Below are positions 15,290 through 24,004 of a stretch of 64,000 nucleotides of DNA, piece by piece (position 1 is the first letter of the stretch; each line of letters opens with the position of its first letter). The notes under the pieces were generated by a model. The model saw only the letters and a program-made list of their open reading frames with translations. It had not been told where the DNA came from and did not search any database. The DNA is from a virus. Position numbers and translations under genes: made by a program. The stretch spans positions 296,684 to 360,683 of the IMG/VR virus record IMGVR_UViG_3300032675_000001, one strand, 5' to 3'.

Positions 15290-16360
15290 TTATGTAAATA
15301 CGCGATTGAACTGATTGTTGACACGAATGAATGTGGTGCATTTACTTAAGTGCTTAAGCTCGGCGGCACCGGTATAAGTACACGCGCTTCTTAGTCCGCC
15401 AAGAATGTCACGAATAGTATTTTCAACTGGTCCCTTGTATGGAATCTCTACAGTTCTGCCTTCGCTGCTACGATAGTCAGCAACTCCGCCATGATGTTTG
15501 TTCATGGCAGTTTCACTGCTCATCCCATAGAACTGCACACGGCGTTCACCCGTCAAGATAATATCAGCCTCATCACTATAATATCCAGTAGGCTTCCAAC
15601 GAGTAAACTGTGTGCCACCACCTTCATCATGACCGGCAAGCATTCCACCGAGCATTACGAAATCAGCACCTGCACCAAATGCCTTTGCTACATCGCCAGG
15701 ACAAGTACAACCGCCATCAGCAATAATATGACCTCCAAGACCGTGTGCTGCGTCTGCGCACTCGATAATTGCGGAAAGTTGTGGATAACCCACGCCAGTC
15801 TGGATACGAGTAGTACACACAGAACCGGGTCCAATACCCACCTTAATAATATCAGCGCCACGTAAAATTAACTCCTGAGTCATATCTGCGGTAACAACAT
15901 TGCCAGCAATGATAGTTTTATTGGGGTATAGTCCCCTAACCTTGGCAACAAAATCACCAAAATGTTCACTATACCCATTGGCAACATCAATACAGATAAA
16001 TTCAAACGGATACAGGGTCATCAAATCTTGAAGTTTTTGATAATCTGCATCACTTGTTCCTGTACTTACCGCAACATTACTAAAGTTGATATTCCCATCA
16101 TAAAGTTCAAAACCAGCAACATTGTAGCTTTTAACCAAGCAGGTAAACAAAGAGTTCTTGTTTAACTCTTCTGCCATAGCAAGGGTTCCAACCCCATCCA
16201 TGTTTGCCGCCATAATGGCAATCCCCCGCCATTCGGCACCGCTATGTTTGAACTTAAAATTTCGTTCTAAATTGACTTCCTTGCGACTAGAAAGAGTTGA
16301 CCGCTTTGGACGAATCAACACATCACTAAAGTCAAGAAGAATCTCATTTTCAATACGCAT
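15290..16360 (-). CDS. guaC: GMP reductase
   Basis: Converts GMP to IMP with NADPH, releasing ammonia. The TIM barrel of the IMPDH/GMPR family is seen through its landmarks: [11 protein letters not shown] with the catalytic Cys (about residue 180), DGG and GGMLAG phosphate-binding glycines, and the flap [20 protein letters not shown]. The ending [23 protein letters not shown] is typical of GMP reductase rather than IMP dehydrogenase, and no CBS domains are inserted. Length 356 aa fits. In a phage it would rebalance purine pools made by host RNA and DNA breakdown. It is coupled (TAATG) to a 28-aa gene. Confidence 0.88.
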   Translation of the reverse strand: MRIENEILLDFSDVLIRPKRSTLSSRKEVNLERNFKFKHSGAEWRGIAIMAANMDGVGTLAMAEELNKNSLFTCLVKSYNVAGFELYDGNINFSNVAVSTGTSDADYQKLQDLMTLYPFEFICIDVANGYSEHFGDFVAKVRGLYPNKTIIAGNVVTADMTQELILRGADIIKVGIGPGSVCTTRIQTGVGYPQLSAIIECADAAHGLGGHIIADGGCTCPGDVAKAFGAGADFVMLGGMLAGHDEGGGTQFTRWKPTGYYSDEADIILTGERRVQFYGMSSETAMNKHHGGVADYRSSEGRTVEIPYKGPVENTIRDILGGLRSACTYTGAAELKHLSKCTTFIRVNNQFNRVFT

Positions 16361-16446
16361 TAGTAACCCATTCTAAACTCATTACATTTAACACATCTCT
16401 GTGGTGTTGGATAAAGACCCCTATCAAGGAGGATATTTTTAACCAT
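16360..16446 (-). CDS. 28-aa CxxC peptide coupled to guaC
   Basis: ATG 16446 lies in the end of the previous gene, and the stop overlaps the guaC start (TAATG). The peptide contains [14 protein letters not shown], a single C-x2-C, so a half zinc site that could dimerise. Likely expressed because its frame is framed by overlaps at both ends; function unknown. Confidence 0.5.
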   Translation of the reverse strand: MVKNILLDRGLYPTPQRCVKCNEFRMGY

Positions 16447-16675
16447 GCGTTTTGGCAGCTTCTTGTTCCCTCCAACGGGTATAATCAATCTCCCACTGGT
16501 TTTTCACTGCCTTGCCAGCGATAAATTTTTGGAACTGCCGATAGATGTAACTCTTGCTGCTGTAGAGTTCAGCCTCGTCAAAACGATAGCCGTACATGCT
16601 ACAAAAATCACGATACTTATCAAGATCGTCAAAGATTTGATTGATGTTCGTGTTTGGCTTAGTATTCTTAGACAT
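16439..16675 (-). CDS. Small conserved-looking phage protein, 78 aa
   Basis: AAGGAT site before ATG. Contains YRDFCSMYGYRFDEAELY and KNQWEIDYTRWRE, a helical pattern I associate with small T4-like phage proteins. Function unknown. Confidence 0.65.
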   Translation of the reverse strand: MSKNTKPNTNINQIFDDLDKYRDFCSMYGYRFDEAELYSSKSYIYRQFQKFIAGKAVKNQWEIDYTRWREQEAAKTHG

Positions 16676-16684
16676 TTATAATCC

Positions 16685-17071
16685 TTAGATTTTTAGGTTG
16701 TTTAAAGGTTGGGTTGTGTTGTAGGAAATCGTTACACCGTTACTTTCACTTTCGGATGCAGTGATAACGATGTCACGATTTGGGTAGCGAGTTGCAATAT
16801 ATTCATATAGCTCATCGCAGAGTTCTTCGCATGATTTATATGCCACACGAATAGCAGTATCATCAAAGAGGTTATTTAACCATCTTTTGTATGAATCTAT
16901 TTCAATCTCTTCGTCAGATTTGTCAAGCTCAAGCTGTATTCTGAAATCTATAATACGAGGATTGATACCAACACGAGGAGTGCTGATTTCAACCCACATA
17001 TTACGTTTCGCTTTGCTCTTTATCCTGTTGCGCGCATCTTGGAGAGCGGCACTTCGTTGTTCATCTATCAT
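16685..17071 (-). CDS. Hypothetical phage protein, 128 aa
   Basis: The predicted promoter ends about ten bases before ATG 17071, so the leader would be very short; GTG 17080 is an alternative. Helical with paired acidic residues, and a beta-rich C-terminal part. Not recognised. Confidence 0.6.
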   Translation of the reverse strand: MIDEQRSAALQDARNRIKSKAKRNMWVEISTPRVGINPRIIDFRIQLELDKSDEEIEIDSYKRWLNNLFDDTAIRVAYKSCEELCDELYEYIATRYPNRDIVITASESESNGVTISYNTTQPLNNLKI

Positions 17072-17080
17072 AATGTTCAC

Positions 17081-17109
17081 ACTATACCATGATGTTTAGG
17101 ATTAATCAA
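17081..17109 (-). promoter_or_regulatory. Sigma70-type promoter with near-leaderless start
   Basis: TTGATT (17104-17109), 17 bp, TATAGT (17081-17086). The expected transcription start falls within a few bases of the ATG at 17071. Confidence 0.6.
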
Positions 17110-17118
17110 CCGTTTTGG

Positions 17119-17493
17119 TCAACCAACTTTGACTTCATCCTTGATCAGAGCCTTAATGACACTGATTTGAGCCTTCTTCTCGTTGATTTGATCTAACAAA
17201 TCCTTGATGGCAGGACTAGTTTTAGCAAGTGCCTCAAGTTCATACTCTTCGTCACGCTTTTTCCTTGCCCATTCAAGAATGTTTTCAGCATCAGTGCTAA
17301 GACCAATACTTACATGACCGAGGTTCATATCTATCCACTGTTGACCATCGTTTACCTGAATGTTTTGCGTTGCGCTATTGAACCTCATATCACCAAGTCC
17401 AAGCGCACCAGAATAACTATTAAGATAGGTAGTGGGAGGAAAACCTCCATTAACCACAATATGTCGGTTACTTCCGCTGATACTTTTAAACAT
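17119..17493 (-). CDS. Phage protein downstream of the clamp, 124 aa
   Basis: ATG 17493 overlaps the clamp stop (TGATG). The N-terminal part is Gly/Asn-rich with strands (GALGLGDMRFNSATQNIQV), like a small beta-prism or virion fragment, and the C-terminal third is a charged coiled coil. Function unknown; co-translated with the sliding clamp. Confidence 0.65.
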   Translation of the reverse strand: MFKSISGSNRHIVVNGGFPPTTYLNSYSGALGLGDMRFNSATQNIQVNDGQQWIDMNLGHVSIGLSTDAENILEWARKKRDEEYELEALAKTSPAIKDLLDQINEKKAQISVIKALIKDEVKVG

Positions 17494-18215
17494 CACTTCA
17501 CCGCTGGTAATAGATAACGCCACACTGAAAGACCACTGTCTACAGTGATTTCAATAACTCCCGCATCAGCAATGCGAACAACTTTGTCACCCGGCAAGTC
17601 CATGATTGCGAGGAAAACCTTCACTGGCCAGTTCCATGGCTTCGCAATCTTGCCGCTCACAGTTGATTGGAATACGAAGTTTCCGGAGTGTGTGGAAGGA
17701 TCACCAAAGTAAATCTTCAAGTCACCGTTTTCAGTCTTGGTCTTGAAATAAGCTTCTTCGCTGTTAGCCTGCGCCTGCTTTTTCAAACGCTGAATGTTGG
17801 CAACTAGCGGCTCAAACTCAACATCCCAAGAAGTTCCCTTAAAGGCTACATTCTTAACCTTTTCCTCAACAATCCCTTTTCCCATCAAACGATAATCGTT
17901 AACGAAGTCGCCAGTCTTGGTCTCAAAGTGAATAGCAGCAGGTGCAGTTGGATCAGATGAAGTCCCACGGGTGACATTGATGGTAGCATTATCATCATAG
18001 TCATCAAAGTTTACGATAGTCTTCAGCTTTGTCAAGTTTGGCATACCAAAAGTGCCAACAAAGTCTGCGAGAGGAGTCTTGAAGTTACCATAAACGATAA
18101 CGGTTCGGTCTTCCGAAGATGCAGTAATCTGAGTATCACTATCTGTTCCAGATACCTTCACAAGATCAACGAAACTGTGGGTATGCTGAATGATATCAAG
18201 CAAATAATCTTTCAT
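17493..18215 (-). CDS. 45: DNA polymerase sliding clamp (gp45)
   Basis: Trimeric ring that holds the polymerase on DNA and, in T4, also activates late transcription. The N-terminal HTHSFVDLVKVSGT, the middle VNFDDYDDNATI, the KPWNWPVKVFLAIMDLPG segment and a C-terminal strand fit T4 gp45; 240 aa against about 228 in T4. Placed directly downstream of the polymerase gene. The late promoters in this window make its late-transcription role relevant. Confidence 0.85.
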   Translation of the reverse strand: MKDYLLDIIQHTHSFVDLVKVSGTDSDTQITASSEDRTVIVYGNFKTPLADFVGTFGMPNLTKLKTIVNFDDYDDNATINVTRGTSSDPTAPAAIHFETKTGDFVNDYRLMGKGIVEEKVKNVAFKGTSWDVEFEPLVANIQRLKKQAQANSEEAYFKTKTENGDLKIYFGDPSTHSGNFVFQSTVSGKIAKPWNWPVKVFLAIMDLPGDKVVRIADAGVIEITVDSGLSVWRYLLPAVK

Positions 18216-18239
18216 TGTGTTTCCTTTTTATAGAATAAT

Positions 18240-18266
18240 ATTATACGAATGGAGGGTATAAGTCAA
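18240..18266 (-). promoter_or_regulatory. Promoter for the sliding clamp
   Basis: TTGACT (18261-18266) and a perfect TATAAT (18240-18245), but with a short 15-bp spacer. AAAGGAAAC precedes the ATG. Confidence 0.55.
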
Positions 18267-18274
18267 TGTTTTTG

Positions 18275-21028
18275 TTAACCAAAACTGAAAAGATCATTGA
18301 ACGTGCTATTGGTGTCCGTATCTAAACGAAGGTCCCATTTTAAAACGCCAAGAAGGTTTTCAACCTTTTCGTCAACCAGCTTGCGTTCCATATCCTTATC
18401 ATCAAACGGAAGGTCAAGGAACCATTGTGGAAGCCTCAACTCATCAGTTGGATAAGCGATAGATGTAAAACCAAGAGGATTGGTCTTAAGAGAACACACT
18501 ACCACTTTCATACCATCAACGATCTTCTGGCTATAGTTGTCCCCATGCATCTTGCGTAAATAGTTGTAGTTTATGGCTGCTCTAGCGTGACCAACTCCAC
18601 ACTTGCCAGTTTTTTCAAACTCAATCGTATGATTGGTCAAGTTATTGACTGATTTTGGATTTCCTTTAGTCCAACTATCTTGTTCCGATAAGTGATTCTT
18701 GAAATCCTTGATTTTTTCAATAACTTCATCACGCTGCTTACCTTGCTGGATAACCATACAAAGGACATCCATCAGAAACTCTTGAATATACTTTGGTGTG
18801 TCAGAACGCTTCAATGCAACGCCCATGGCCTTTACCTTACCATATCCAATGTTTACGCCCTTCTTTTTGGCTTCTTCTGGATCAGTGATCAGATCATAGC
18901 GATCACCTTCCATGTCAAAGATATTGATGGCATAAATCTTCTTAGTGATGAAAATAGCACGATCACCGATCAACTCGCGACCAGCCTTAATGACTGAACC
19001 GTTCTTGCGTGGACAGTGAAATACGCGTTCCATGAATGCAGGGAAACTATCATTAGTCTGCTCTGCGATGTTGTCATAGAGTGCAACACAAGTATCCTTA
19101 TTCCATTCTACCTCACCCCTATCAATCTGATCCTTTAGCATAGGGTATGCAGTGAAGTAGCAAGAGTCAGTATCGCCATATACGATTGAACTACCTTCAT
19201 GGGTGTAGTTACCCTCAATGAGTTCATTGATCTTACTCATCATGTGGCGAGTAATCTGTCGACCAGATAAAGTAACTGACTGACCAATACGTTTATCGTA
19301 GAAACGGCAGTGTTCATTCAAAAGTGCGCCATATGCAGAGTTGAGTAGAATCTTACGAACAAGCTGTCGCTTATCATAATACTCAAATAACACCATATCA
19401 CCAGAAGATTTTGCTTCTTTGGCTTGCTTCTGAGTTGCCTTACGTTCTGAATACCAACGAGAAAGCAGACCCGGAATGACACCTTCTTTCTCATATGTAA
19501 AGATGGTGCCATTTGCTGAAAGAATGTAGGGGTTATTGCTATCAAAAACCATCTTCCAGATTTCGGCAGCAGACATTTCTACTGATCGTCCATCTTCATA
19601 ATCAACAATCAGCATGGTGCCACGCTCTTGATTCATAATAGCCGTATATTCAAGCGAGCCAAAGAGACCATCCCAAAGTAGTGCAGCAGTTATGCCCTTA
19701 TCTTCACCCTTTTTAGTCTTTTTCTTTTTCTTGGAAATGGCAATGCTCTTTTCCTTCATATAATGATCGGTAAGAGTTTGACGAACCTGAGCAACGATTG
19801 TCTCTGGAGACATGTTTAGTGCACGAATGTCTGATGGATACAGTGAGTTGATGTCAACTGCGCCAACATATTCATGCATACCTACCTGAGGATTGGCAAC
19901 GAATGCACCTGCAGCCTGCGTAGTGTCATTGGTTTCCTGTTCTCGTGTTTTATCAGGAATGATGAATCCACGCTCATGTGCTTCATTGACAACAGCCATC
20001 TCAATCATGGCCACAGAACCCATTGCAGTAGGTAGCAGCACGGTATTTTCGTGAGCCAGAGCGTTTGCAAGATCAAGAAACTTCGTCTTACGGTGAATCT
20101 TCACCATAAGCATAGTATCCTGTCGGTTATATTCAATGAACTTCTTAAAGTCTTGGTTATACAGTTGGTCTAATGAACCCTCATACTGAGTCTTGCGTTC
20201 ATTTACTTCCATTTCGCCAATAGAATCAAGTGAATAACTGTGGCGAGATTCATAGTTATACTTCTTGTATAACTGCAAATAGTCCATGTGAATACGACCA
20301 ACCAAGTCATAGGTGGACTCTTCCTTACCAAAGCGTTCATATGTTCTTACCTTAGGAAGTTGCCCAAGAAGACAGAACTTTCGTGTGTCATCCTTGGACA
20401 TAATACGAGTCACACGATTCACACAGTATGGAATATCGTATCCCTCTGAGTTCCATCCAGTGAGAACATCGGCATCTTCAATCAGTTCAAAGAATGTCTC
20501 AAACATTTCAATCTCAGAACGAAAAAGAAACGTATTGGGAAAATCATTGACCAACTCTTGCGCCGTCTCATCGGACATATGCTTCGGTGGGATGGCAAGT
20601 GTAATCAGTTGATCCAACCAATCCAAATACAACGAAATAGCTGTAACTGGATTGAATGGATCATCCGTTGGACTAAAACCTCTTTCGGGGTCAAAGTCCA
20701 CTTCAATATCGAAGAAGCATGTATGGAGTTTTGGAGGCTCTACGTTAAGGTAGTTGTCCGCCAAGCAGCGGAACACAACGTTGACATCGCTTTCAAACAA
20801 CTTCTTATTGCTGTGAATGCGTTTTTCTTTCTGAAACTCAGTACGTTTACGTGTTGAGAATCTGGAAAGAGAATCACCGAAGATAGAACGATACTTGCCC
20901 TTGTGGTCAGGATAATAGAGAACATAGTTTGTTGGATATTCTCTATATACCCGATTGCCCTCAGGAGTTCTTTCTACAACGTGAATGCGATCATCTTTTA
21001 TTGACAATACGGCATCAACGTAGCTCAT
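18275..21028 (-). CDS. 43: Family-B DNA polymerase (gp43)
   Basis: Replicative polymerase with proofreading. The exonuclease motifs are in order: FFDIEVD (about residue 107), NSEGYDIPYC (about 195) and YNRQDTMLM (about 302). The polymerase motifs follow: DINSLYPSD (A, about 395), KILLNSAYG (B, about 560) and YGDTDSCY (C, about 622). Length 917 aa, near T4 gp43 (898). The frame is intact. The HNH gene upstream ends in an ATGA overlap with this start, so its translation is probably coupled to that mobile gene. Confidence 0.95.
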   Translation of the reverse strand: MSYVDAVLSIKDDRIHVVERTPEGNRVYREYPTNYVLYYPDHKGKYRSIFGDSLSRFSTRKRTEFQKEKRIHSNKKLFESDVNVVFRCLADNYLNVEPPKLHTCFFDIEVDFDPERGFSPTDDPFNPVTAISLYLDWLDQLITLAIPPKHMSDETAQELVNDFPNTFLFRSEIEMFETFFELIEDADVLTGWNSEGYDIPYCVNRVTRIMSKDDTRKFCLLGQLPKVRTYERFGKEESTYDLVGRIHMDYLQLYKKYNYESRHSYSLDSIGEMEVNERKTQYEGSLDQLYNQDFKKFIEYNRQDTMLMVKIHRKTKFLDLANALAHENTVLLPTAMGSVAMIEMAVVNEAHERGFIIPDKTREQETNDTTQAAGAFVANPQVGMHEYVGAVDINSLYPSDIRALNMSPETIVAQVRQTLTDHYMKEKSIAISKKKKKTKKGEDKGITAALLWDGLFGSLEYTAIMNQERGTMLIVDYEDGRSVEMSAAEIWKMVFDSNNPYILSANGTIFTYEKEGVIPGLLSRWYSERKATQKQAKEAKSSGDMVLFEYYDKRQLVRKILLNSAYGALLNEHCRFYDKRIGQSVTLSGRQITRHMMSKINELIEGNYTHEGSSIVYGDTDSCYFTAYPMLKDQIDRGEVEWNKDTCVALYDNIAEQTNDSFPAFMERVFHCPRKNGSVIKAGRELIGDRAIFITKKIYAINIFDMEGDRYDLITDPEEAKKKGVNIGYGKVKAMGVALKRSDTPKYIQEFLMDVLCMVIQQGKQRDEVIEKIKDFKNHLSEQDSWTKGNPKSVNNLTNHTIEFEKTGKCGVGHARAAINYNYLRKMHGDNYSQKIVDGMKVVVCSLKTNPLGFTSIAYPTDELRLPQWFLDLPFDDKDMERKLVDEKVENLLGVLKWDLRLDTDTNSTFNDLFSFG

Positions 21029-21654
21029 TTTTTACTCTTACAATTATGGCCATGCCAGCGAATATAGTTACTATTTCCTTTTCCGATTTTACCACAGTAC
21101 TCACATTCCCATTCCTGATTTTTATATTGTTTAGGTTGTTTACTTGCGGTGCAGTTCTGACCGTGCCAGCGTTTTAGATTAGCAATATCAGATTCTATAC
21201 CACAGTTAAAGCAAGTTGCTCTTTTTCGGTTAAGAGCAGCTTTTCTGTTTTTAGCTCTGGTCTCCAGTGATCTTTTCTTTCCCGTTTGTATTTCAGACAT
21301 TTTTTTGGCAATACGTGGGTTTCGCATTGGGTTTTTGTCTCCGAGAAGATCAGGGCGTGGCCCTCCCTTCAGAAAATGGTGACTCCCATCAGCTATACGC
21401 CGTAAAGCATGATTTTTACTCAGCAGAGATATCTCTCCCGGTGTTTTTCCCATTCTTAGTGCTAAAAGAATACATGCGGCCCAATCACCTTGGCGATGAT
21501 GTATGTCATAATGTTCCTGTATCGAAATACACATGAGATTGCTAATTTTGTTGTTTAATTTGTTTCCATCTATATGATGAATATCATATGATCTACCATC
21601 TTTATCTTTTGGTATTGGACCATAATAAGATTCCCATAACTTTCTGTAGTTCAT
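21025..21654 (-). CDS. HNH homing endonuclease with zinc fingers
   Basis: The HNH core is DIHHIDGNKLNNKISNLMCIS (about residues 24-44), followed by a NUMOD-like segment GDKNPMRNPRIAKKMSE and two C-terminal C-x2-C...H-x4-C fingers (RWHGQNC, RWHGHNC). It stands immediately before the polymerase gene with an ATGA overlap, having apparently inserted without breaking an ORF. A late promoter and a possible ribosome-site-blocking inverted repeat precede it. Confidence 0.88.
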   Translation of the reverse strand: MNYRKLWESYYGPIPKDKDGRSYDIHHIDGNKLNNKISNLMCISIQEHYDIHHRQGDWAACILLALRMGKTPGEISLLSKNHALRRIADGSHHFLKGGPRPDLLGDKNPMRNPRIAKKMSEIQTGKKRSLETRAKNRKAALNRKRATCFNCGIESDIANLKRWHGQNCTASKQPKQYKNQEWECEYCGKIGKGNSNYIRWHGHNCKSKK

Positions 21655-21656
21655 GA

Positions 21657-21753
21657 GAATACTCCGATTAGTAAGTGTAGTGTTGGGCTATCTGTGAATC
21701 GGCACAGAAAGGTAGCTACTGCTGTTCGCACAAAGATATTTATCAGAGTATTC
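21657..21753 (-). promoter_or_regulatory. Leader with late promoter and anti-Shine-Dalgarno arm
   Basis: GATAAATATC (21735-21744) is a late-type promoter. The ribosome site GGAGTATTC (21657-21665) has an exact 8-base complement, GAATACTC, at 21746-21753, upstream of that promoter. Only read-through transcripts would contain both arms. The region holds no gene or recognisable tRNA. Confidence 0.5.
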
Positions 21754-21759
21754 ACCGTA

Positions 21760-22014
21760 TCAGGTTTTACCCACCGTGGCTAGTATTGTATTTAGTTCCT
21801 CATTTTCCTCGTTCGTTTCATTCAAACGAGACTTATAAGCAATCTTGATAGCCTTCTTGAGGATGGATGGCTTGATTTCAAGTTCTTCTGCAATCGCCTT
21901 AACAGTGTCGTTAAGACCTTCATTGAGAGTTTCAACTTCCTGTAAAACGTTGATTCCCTCGTTGACGAGTTGAGTCAGTTTGAGCTTTGCTTCTGCATTA
22001 AAGTTACGTGACAT
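21760..22014 (-). CDS. DsbA-like double-strand DNA-binding protein
   Basis: 84 aa. The segment LNEGLNDTVKAIAEELEIKPSILKKAIKIAYK and the acidic tail NEENEELNTIL resemble T4 DsbA, a small helical protein binding near late promoters. It has a strong early promoter of its own. Identity is by pattern and size; a generic helix-turn-helix regulator is the alternative. Confidence 0.6.
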   Translation of the reverse strand: MSRNFNAEAKLKLTQLVNEGINVLQEVETLNEGLNDTVKAIAEELEIKPSILKKAIKIAYKSRLNETNEENEELNTILATVGKT

Positions 22015-22037
22015 ATTATCTCCTTGTTAGTCTAGTT

Positions 22038-22065
22038 ATTATAGCAGACTGCGTAGAAAAGTAAA
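22038..22065 (-). promoter_or_regulatory. Sigma70-type early promoter
   Basis: TTTACT (22060-22065), 16 bp, TATAAT (22038-22043), preceded by an A/T-rich GACCAAAAAC element also seen before the next two genes. Confidence 0.8.
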
Positions 22066-22074
22066 GGTTTTTGG

Positions 22075-22761
22075 TCAATCCATTTGATTAATTAGATTTT
22101 CAAGATCATTTAAAAGATTAATAGGTAAGGTTTCGGTGTATCCATCTGAACACTCATTCTTGGTAACTGCGCCATTGACATATCCAAAATGAGATTTGAT
22201 CTTAGATTCCCACTCAAGTCCCTTTTCTCCAGTATCAAAATCTTTTATATAATGTACAGTATATGCCCCATTCTTGGTCCGGTGACTGGCTAGTCTCCTT
22301 TTTAGATTAGTTGTCACCCCAAATTTAATAAAAGTATCAAATAGCAATACATAACCAGTTGATGGTTTAGTTGGATTAAATCCCTGTCCATTGCAGTTTG
22401 GGCATGGTGATTTTCTTTTTATACGATTTGGAACCACTGACCATGTATATCCACATGTAAGGTGGGTATGTGATATTTTTGAGTGTGTGCCATTATATTC
22501 TTCATTGACGATAAAATCTGGATTATTTAAACTCAACTGTTCTACATATTCATCATGTGTTAATTTTTGATTTCTAGCACACTTTGGACAGCCTCTTCCT
22601 ATTTTAATTTTTTCTGGTTTGGCCATCCACGTATGTCCACATCTGAGACTGGTGTATGATATTTTTGTAGTATTATTGATGTAGTTTTCGTTAACTATCA
22701 ATTCAGGTCTGTGTATACGTAAAAATTCTACGTATTCTTCATGTGTCATTTTTTTTCTCAT
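22075..22761 (-). CDS. GIY-YIG-type endonuclease with two zinc-ribbon modules
   Basis: Two copies of a 55-60 residue module (HRPELIVNENYIN...TSLRCGHTW...GCPKC and NPDFIVNEEYNG...LTCGYTW...CPNC) with Cys pairs that should bind zinc, followed by a compact GIY-YIG-like domain from about residue 135 (GYVLLFDTFIKFGVTTNLKR, then EWESKIKSHFG). Such free-standing proteins are common mobile genes in large phages. It is a tandem paralogue of the next gene, which has only one module. Confidence 0.75.
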   Translation of the reverse strand: MRKKMTHEEYVEFLRIHRPELIVNENYINNTTKISYTSLRCGHTWMAKPEKIKIGRGCPKCARNQKLTHDEYVEQLSLNNPDFIVNEEYNGTHSKISHTHLTCGYTWSVVPNRIKRKSPCPNCNGQGFNPTKPSTGYVLLFDTFIKFGVTTNLKRRLASHRTKNGAYTVHYIKDFDTGEKGLEWESKIKSHFGYVNGAVTKNECSDGYTETLPINLLNDLENLINQMD

Positions 22762-22767
22762 ACCAAT

Positions 22768-22795
22768 ATGATATCAGATATCACGAAAAAGTAAA
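22768..22795 (-). promoter_or_regulatory. Promoter of the two-module endonuclease
   Basis: TTTACT (22790-22795), 16 bp, TATCAT (22768-22773); transcription would start close to the ATG. It is nearly the same sequence as the promoter of the neighbouring paralogue. Confidence 0.5.
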
Positions 22796-22804
22796 CAGTT
22801 TTGG

Positions 22805-23293
22805 TCAACATAGTTGTTCAAGTTCTTCAAGTAGGAAAAGGGGTAGTGTCTCGGTATATCCACAGGGGCACATCTCTTTGGAAACTGCACCTTGGGGATA
22901 TCCAAAATGATTTTTTATTCGTTTTTCCCACTCAATAGCATCTTTTCCGTTAGTGAATGTTTTTGTATAATGCACCGTGTGTTTTCCGTTCTTTGCTCGG
23001 TGATCTTTTAGTCTGTTCTTTAATATGTTAGTAATACCATATTTTAAGAATCCATCAAAAATCAGAATATAAACGGTTACTGGCTTAGTGGGATCAAACT
23101 TGCATATACGACACATGGGACAGCCTCTCCCAGATTTAATATTGGTTGGTCGCGCCAGCCATTCATGTCCACAAGTAAGGTGGGTGTGTGATATTTTTGT
23201 TGCGGCATTGATATATCTACCGTTAACTACAAACTCTGGTCTATGTGTGCGGAGATATGCTTCGTATTCTTCCTGAGTTACCGTTTTTGTCAT
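22805..23293 (-). CDS. GIY-YIG-type endonuclease with one zinc-ribbon module
   Basis: 162 aa paralogue of the preceding protein: one module (HRPEFVVNGRYIN...LTCGHEWLARP...GCPMC) and the same C-terminal nuclease domain (TVYILIFDGFLKYGITNILK, then EWEKRIKNHFGYPQGAV). Probably arose by tandem duplication with later loss or gain of one module. Confidence 0.75.
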   Translation of the reverse strand: MTKTVTQEEYEAYLRTHRPEFVVNGRYINAATKISHTHLTCGHEWLARPTNIKSGRGCPMCRICKFDPTKPVTVYILIFDGFLKYGITNILKNRLKDHRAKNGKHTVHYTKTFTNGKDAIEWEKRIKNHFGYPQGAVSKEMCPCGYTETLPLFLLEELEQLC

Positions 23294-23299
23294 ACCATA

Positions 23300-23327
23300 A
23301 TGGTATCACATATCACAAAAAAGTAAA
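23300..23327 (-). promoter_or_regulatory. Promoter of the one-module endonuclease
   Basis: TTTACT (23322-23327), 16 bp, TACCAT (23300-23305). The -10 lies in a small palindrome, ATACCATTATGGTAT, that runs into the start codon. Confidence 0.45.
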
Positions 23328-23340
23328 CACTTTCGGGCAA

Positions 23341-23928
23341 TCACTGGAAAATGTGATGATTCTTTTCGCCGTAAATCTTGATGTATTTACCAGCTAACAT
23401 ATCAGCCATAGCCTCAATAGGACTACCGGGATAGCTGGCACCGGGCTTGATCATACCGATTTCATCTTGACGAACATGGACCAGTTCATGAAAAACTGTG
23501 CGTAGTATGTCAACAAGATTTCTGTCCTTGGCATAAACCCATACTGAACCTTGTCCCTGAACATGCCCACCAGTGTGATGATTGTCTTGGGCATCTTGTG
23601 TATCATAGCTAAGTTGAATTTTTGGTAGATGTTGAATGTGAAGTCTTCTGCCAGCCCATTCAGCAAACTTTCTGACTTCTTCTCCAAGATCATCAGTTGG
23701 GTTTCCGCTAGTTTCGTCTAAATCTCTAACGTCTTCAATCCAATCGGCGGGAACTTTATGGTAAGTTCTTTTAAAAATATCATGAAGTGCTTCATCGGTA
23801 AGTCTATGCTTTTTTGCAATGCTGCGAATCAATCTATCAATGGTATCATAATCATGCTTCTCCAAAGAAGGTAGTTTCTTGGCTAGTTCATGTGCAGCCG
23901 CTGCATGGATGATGTCTTCTGTTAACAT
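23341..23928 (-). CDS. HELVH zinc metalloprotease-like protein, 195 aa
   Basis: The zinc-binding HExxH motif is seen as FHELVHVRQDEIG (about residue 155), followed by IEAMADMLAGKY, where a downstream Glu could be the third ligand. Start at ATG 23928 rather than the longer frame, because GATAAATAC lies four bases before it. Context: late gene beside the outer-membrane barrel and curli block. Could process virion or envelope proteins; substrate unknown. Confidence 0.65.
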   Translation of the reverse strand: MLTEDIIHAAAAHELAKKLPSLEKHDYDTIDRLIRSIAKKHRLTDEALHDIFKRTYHKVPADWIEDVRDLDETSGNPTDDLGEEVRKFAEWAGRRLHIQHLPKIQLSYDTQDAQDNHHTGGHVQGQGSVWVYAKDRNLVDILRTVFHELVHVRQDEIGMIKPGASYPGSPIEAMADMLAGKYIKIYGEKNHHIFQ

Positions 23929-23932
23929 GAAT

Positions 23933-23941
23933 GTATTTATC
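23933..23941 (-). promoter_or_regulatory. Late promoter abutting the metalloprotease start
   Basis: GATAAATAC with only ATTC between it and the ATG; no ribosome site fits in between. Confidence 0.6.
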
Positions 23942-23945
23942 CTAC

Positions 23946-23980
23946 TAAAAACAATAACGGCGGAGAAATTAATCCCCGCC
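23946..23980 (-). terminator. Terminator after the outer-membrane barrel gene
   Basis: GC-rich 8-bp stem (arms 23973-23980 and 23959-23966) with a short loop and a T-rich tail on the minus strand. Confidence 0.75.
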
Positions 23981-24004
23981 GCCATCATTTGACTGTGAAC
24001 GCTA

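Noticed and set aside
21655-21760. Possible tRNA or other structured RNA in the gap before the DsbA-like gene
   Set aside because: No acceptor stem with a correct T-loop (GTTCGA-type) could be laid out; the inverted repeat is better explained as a leader with a late promoter.
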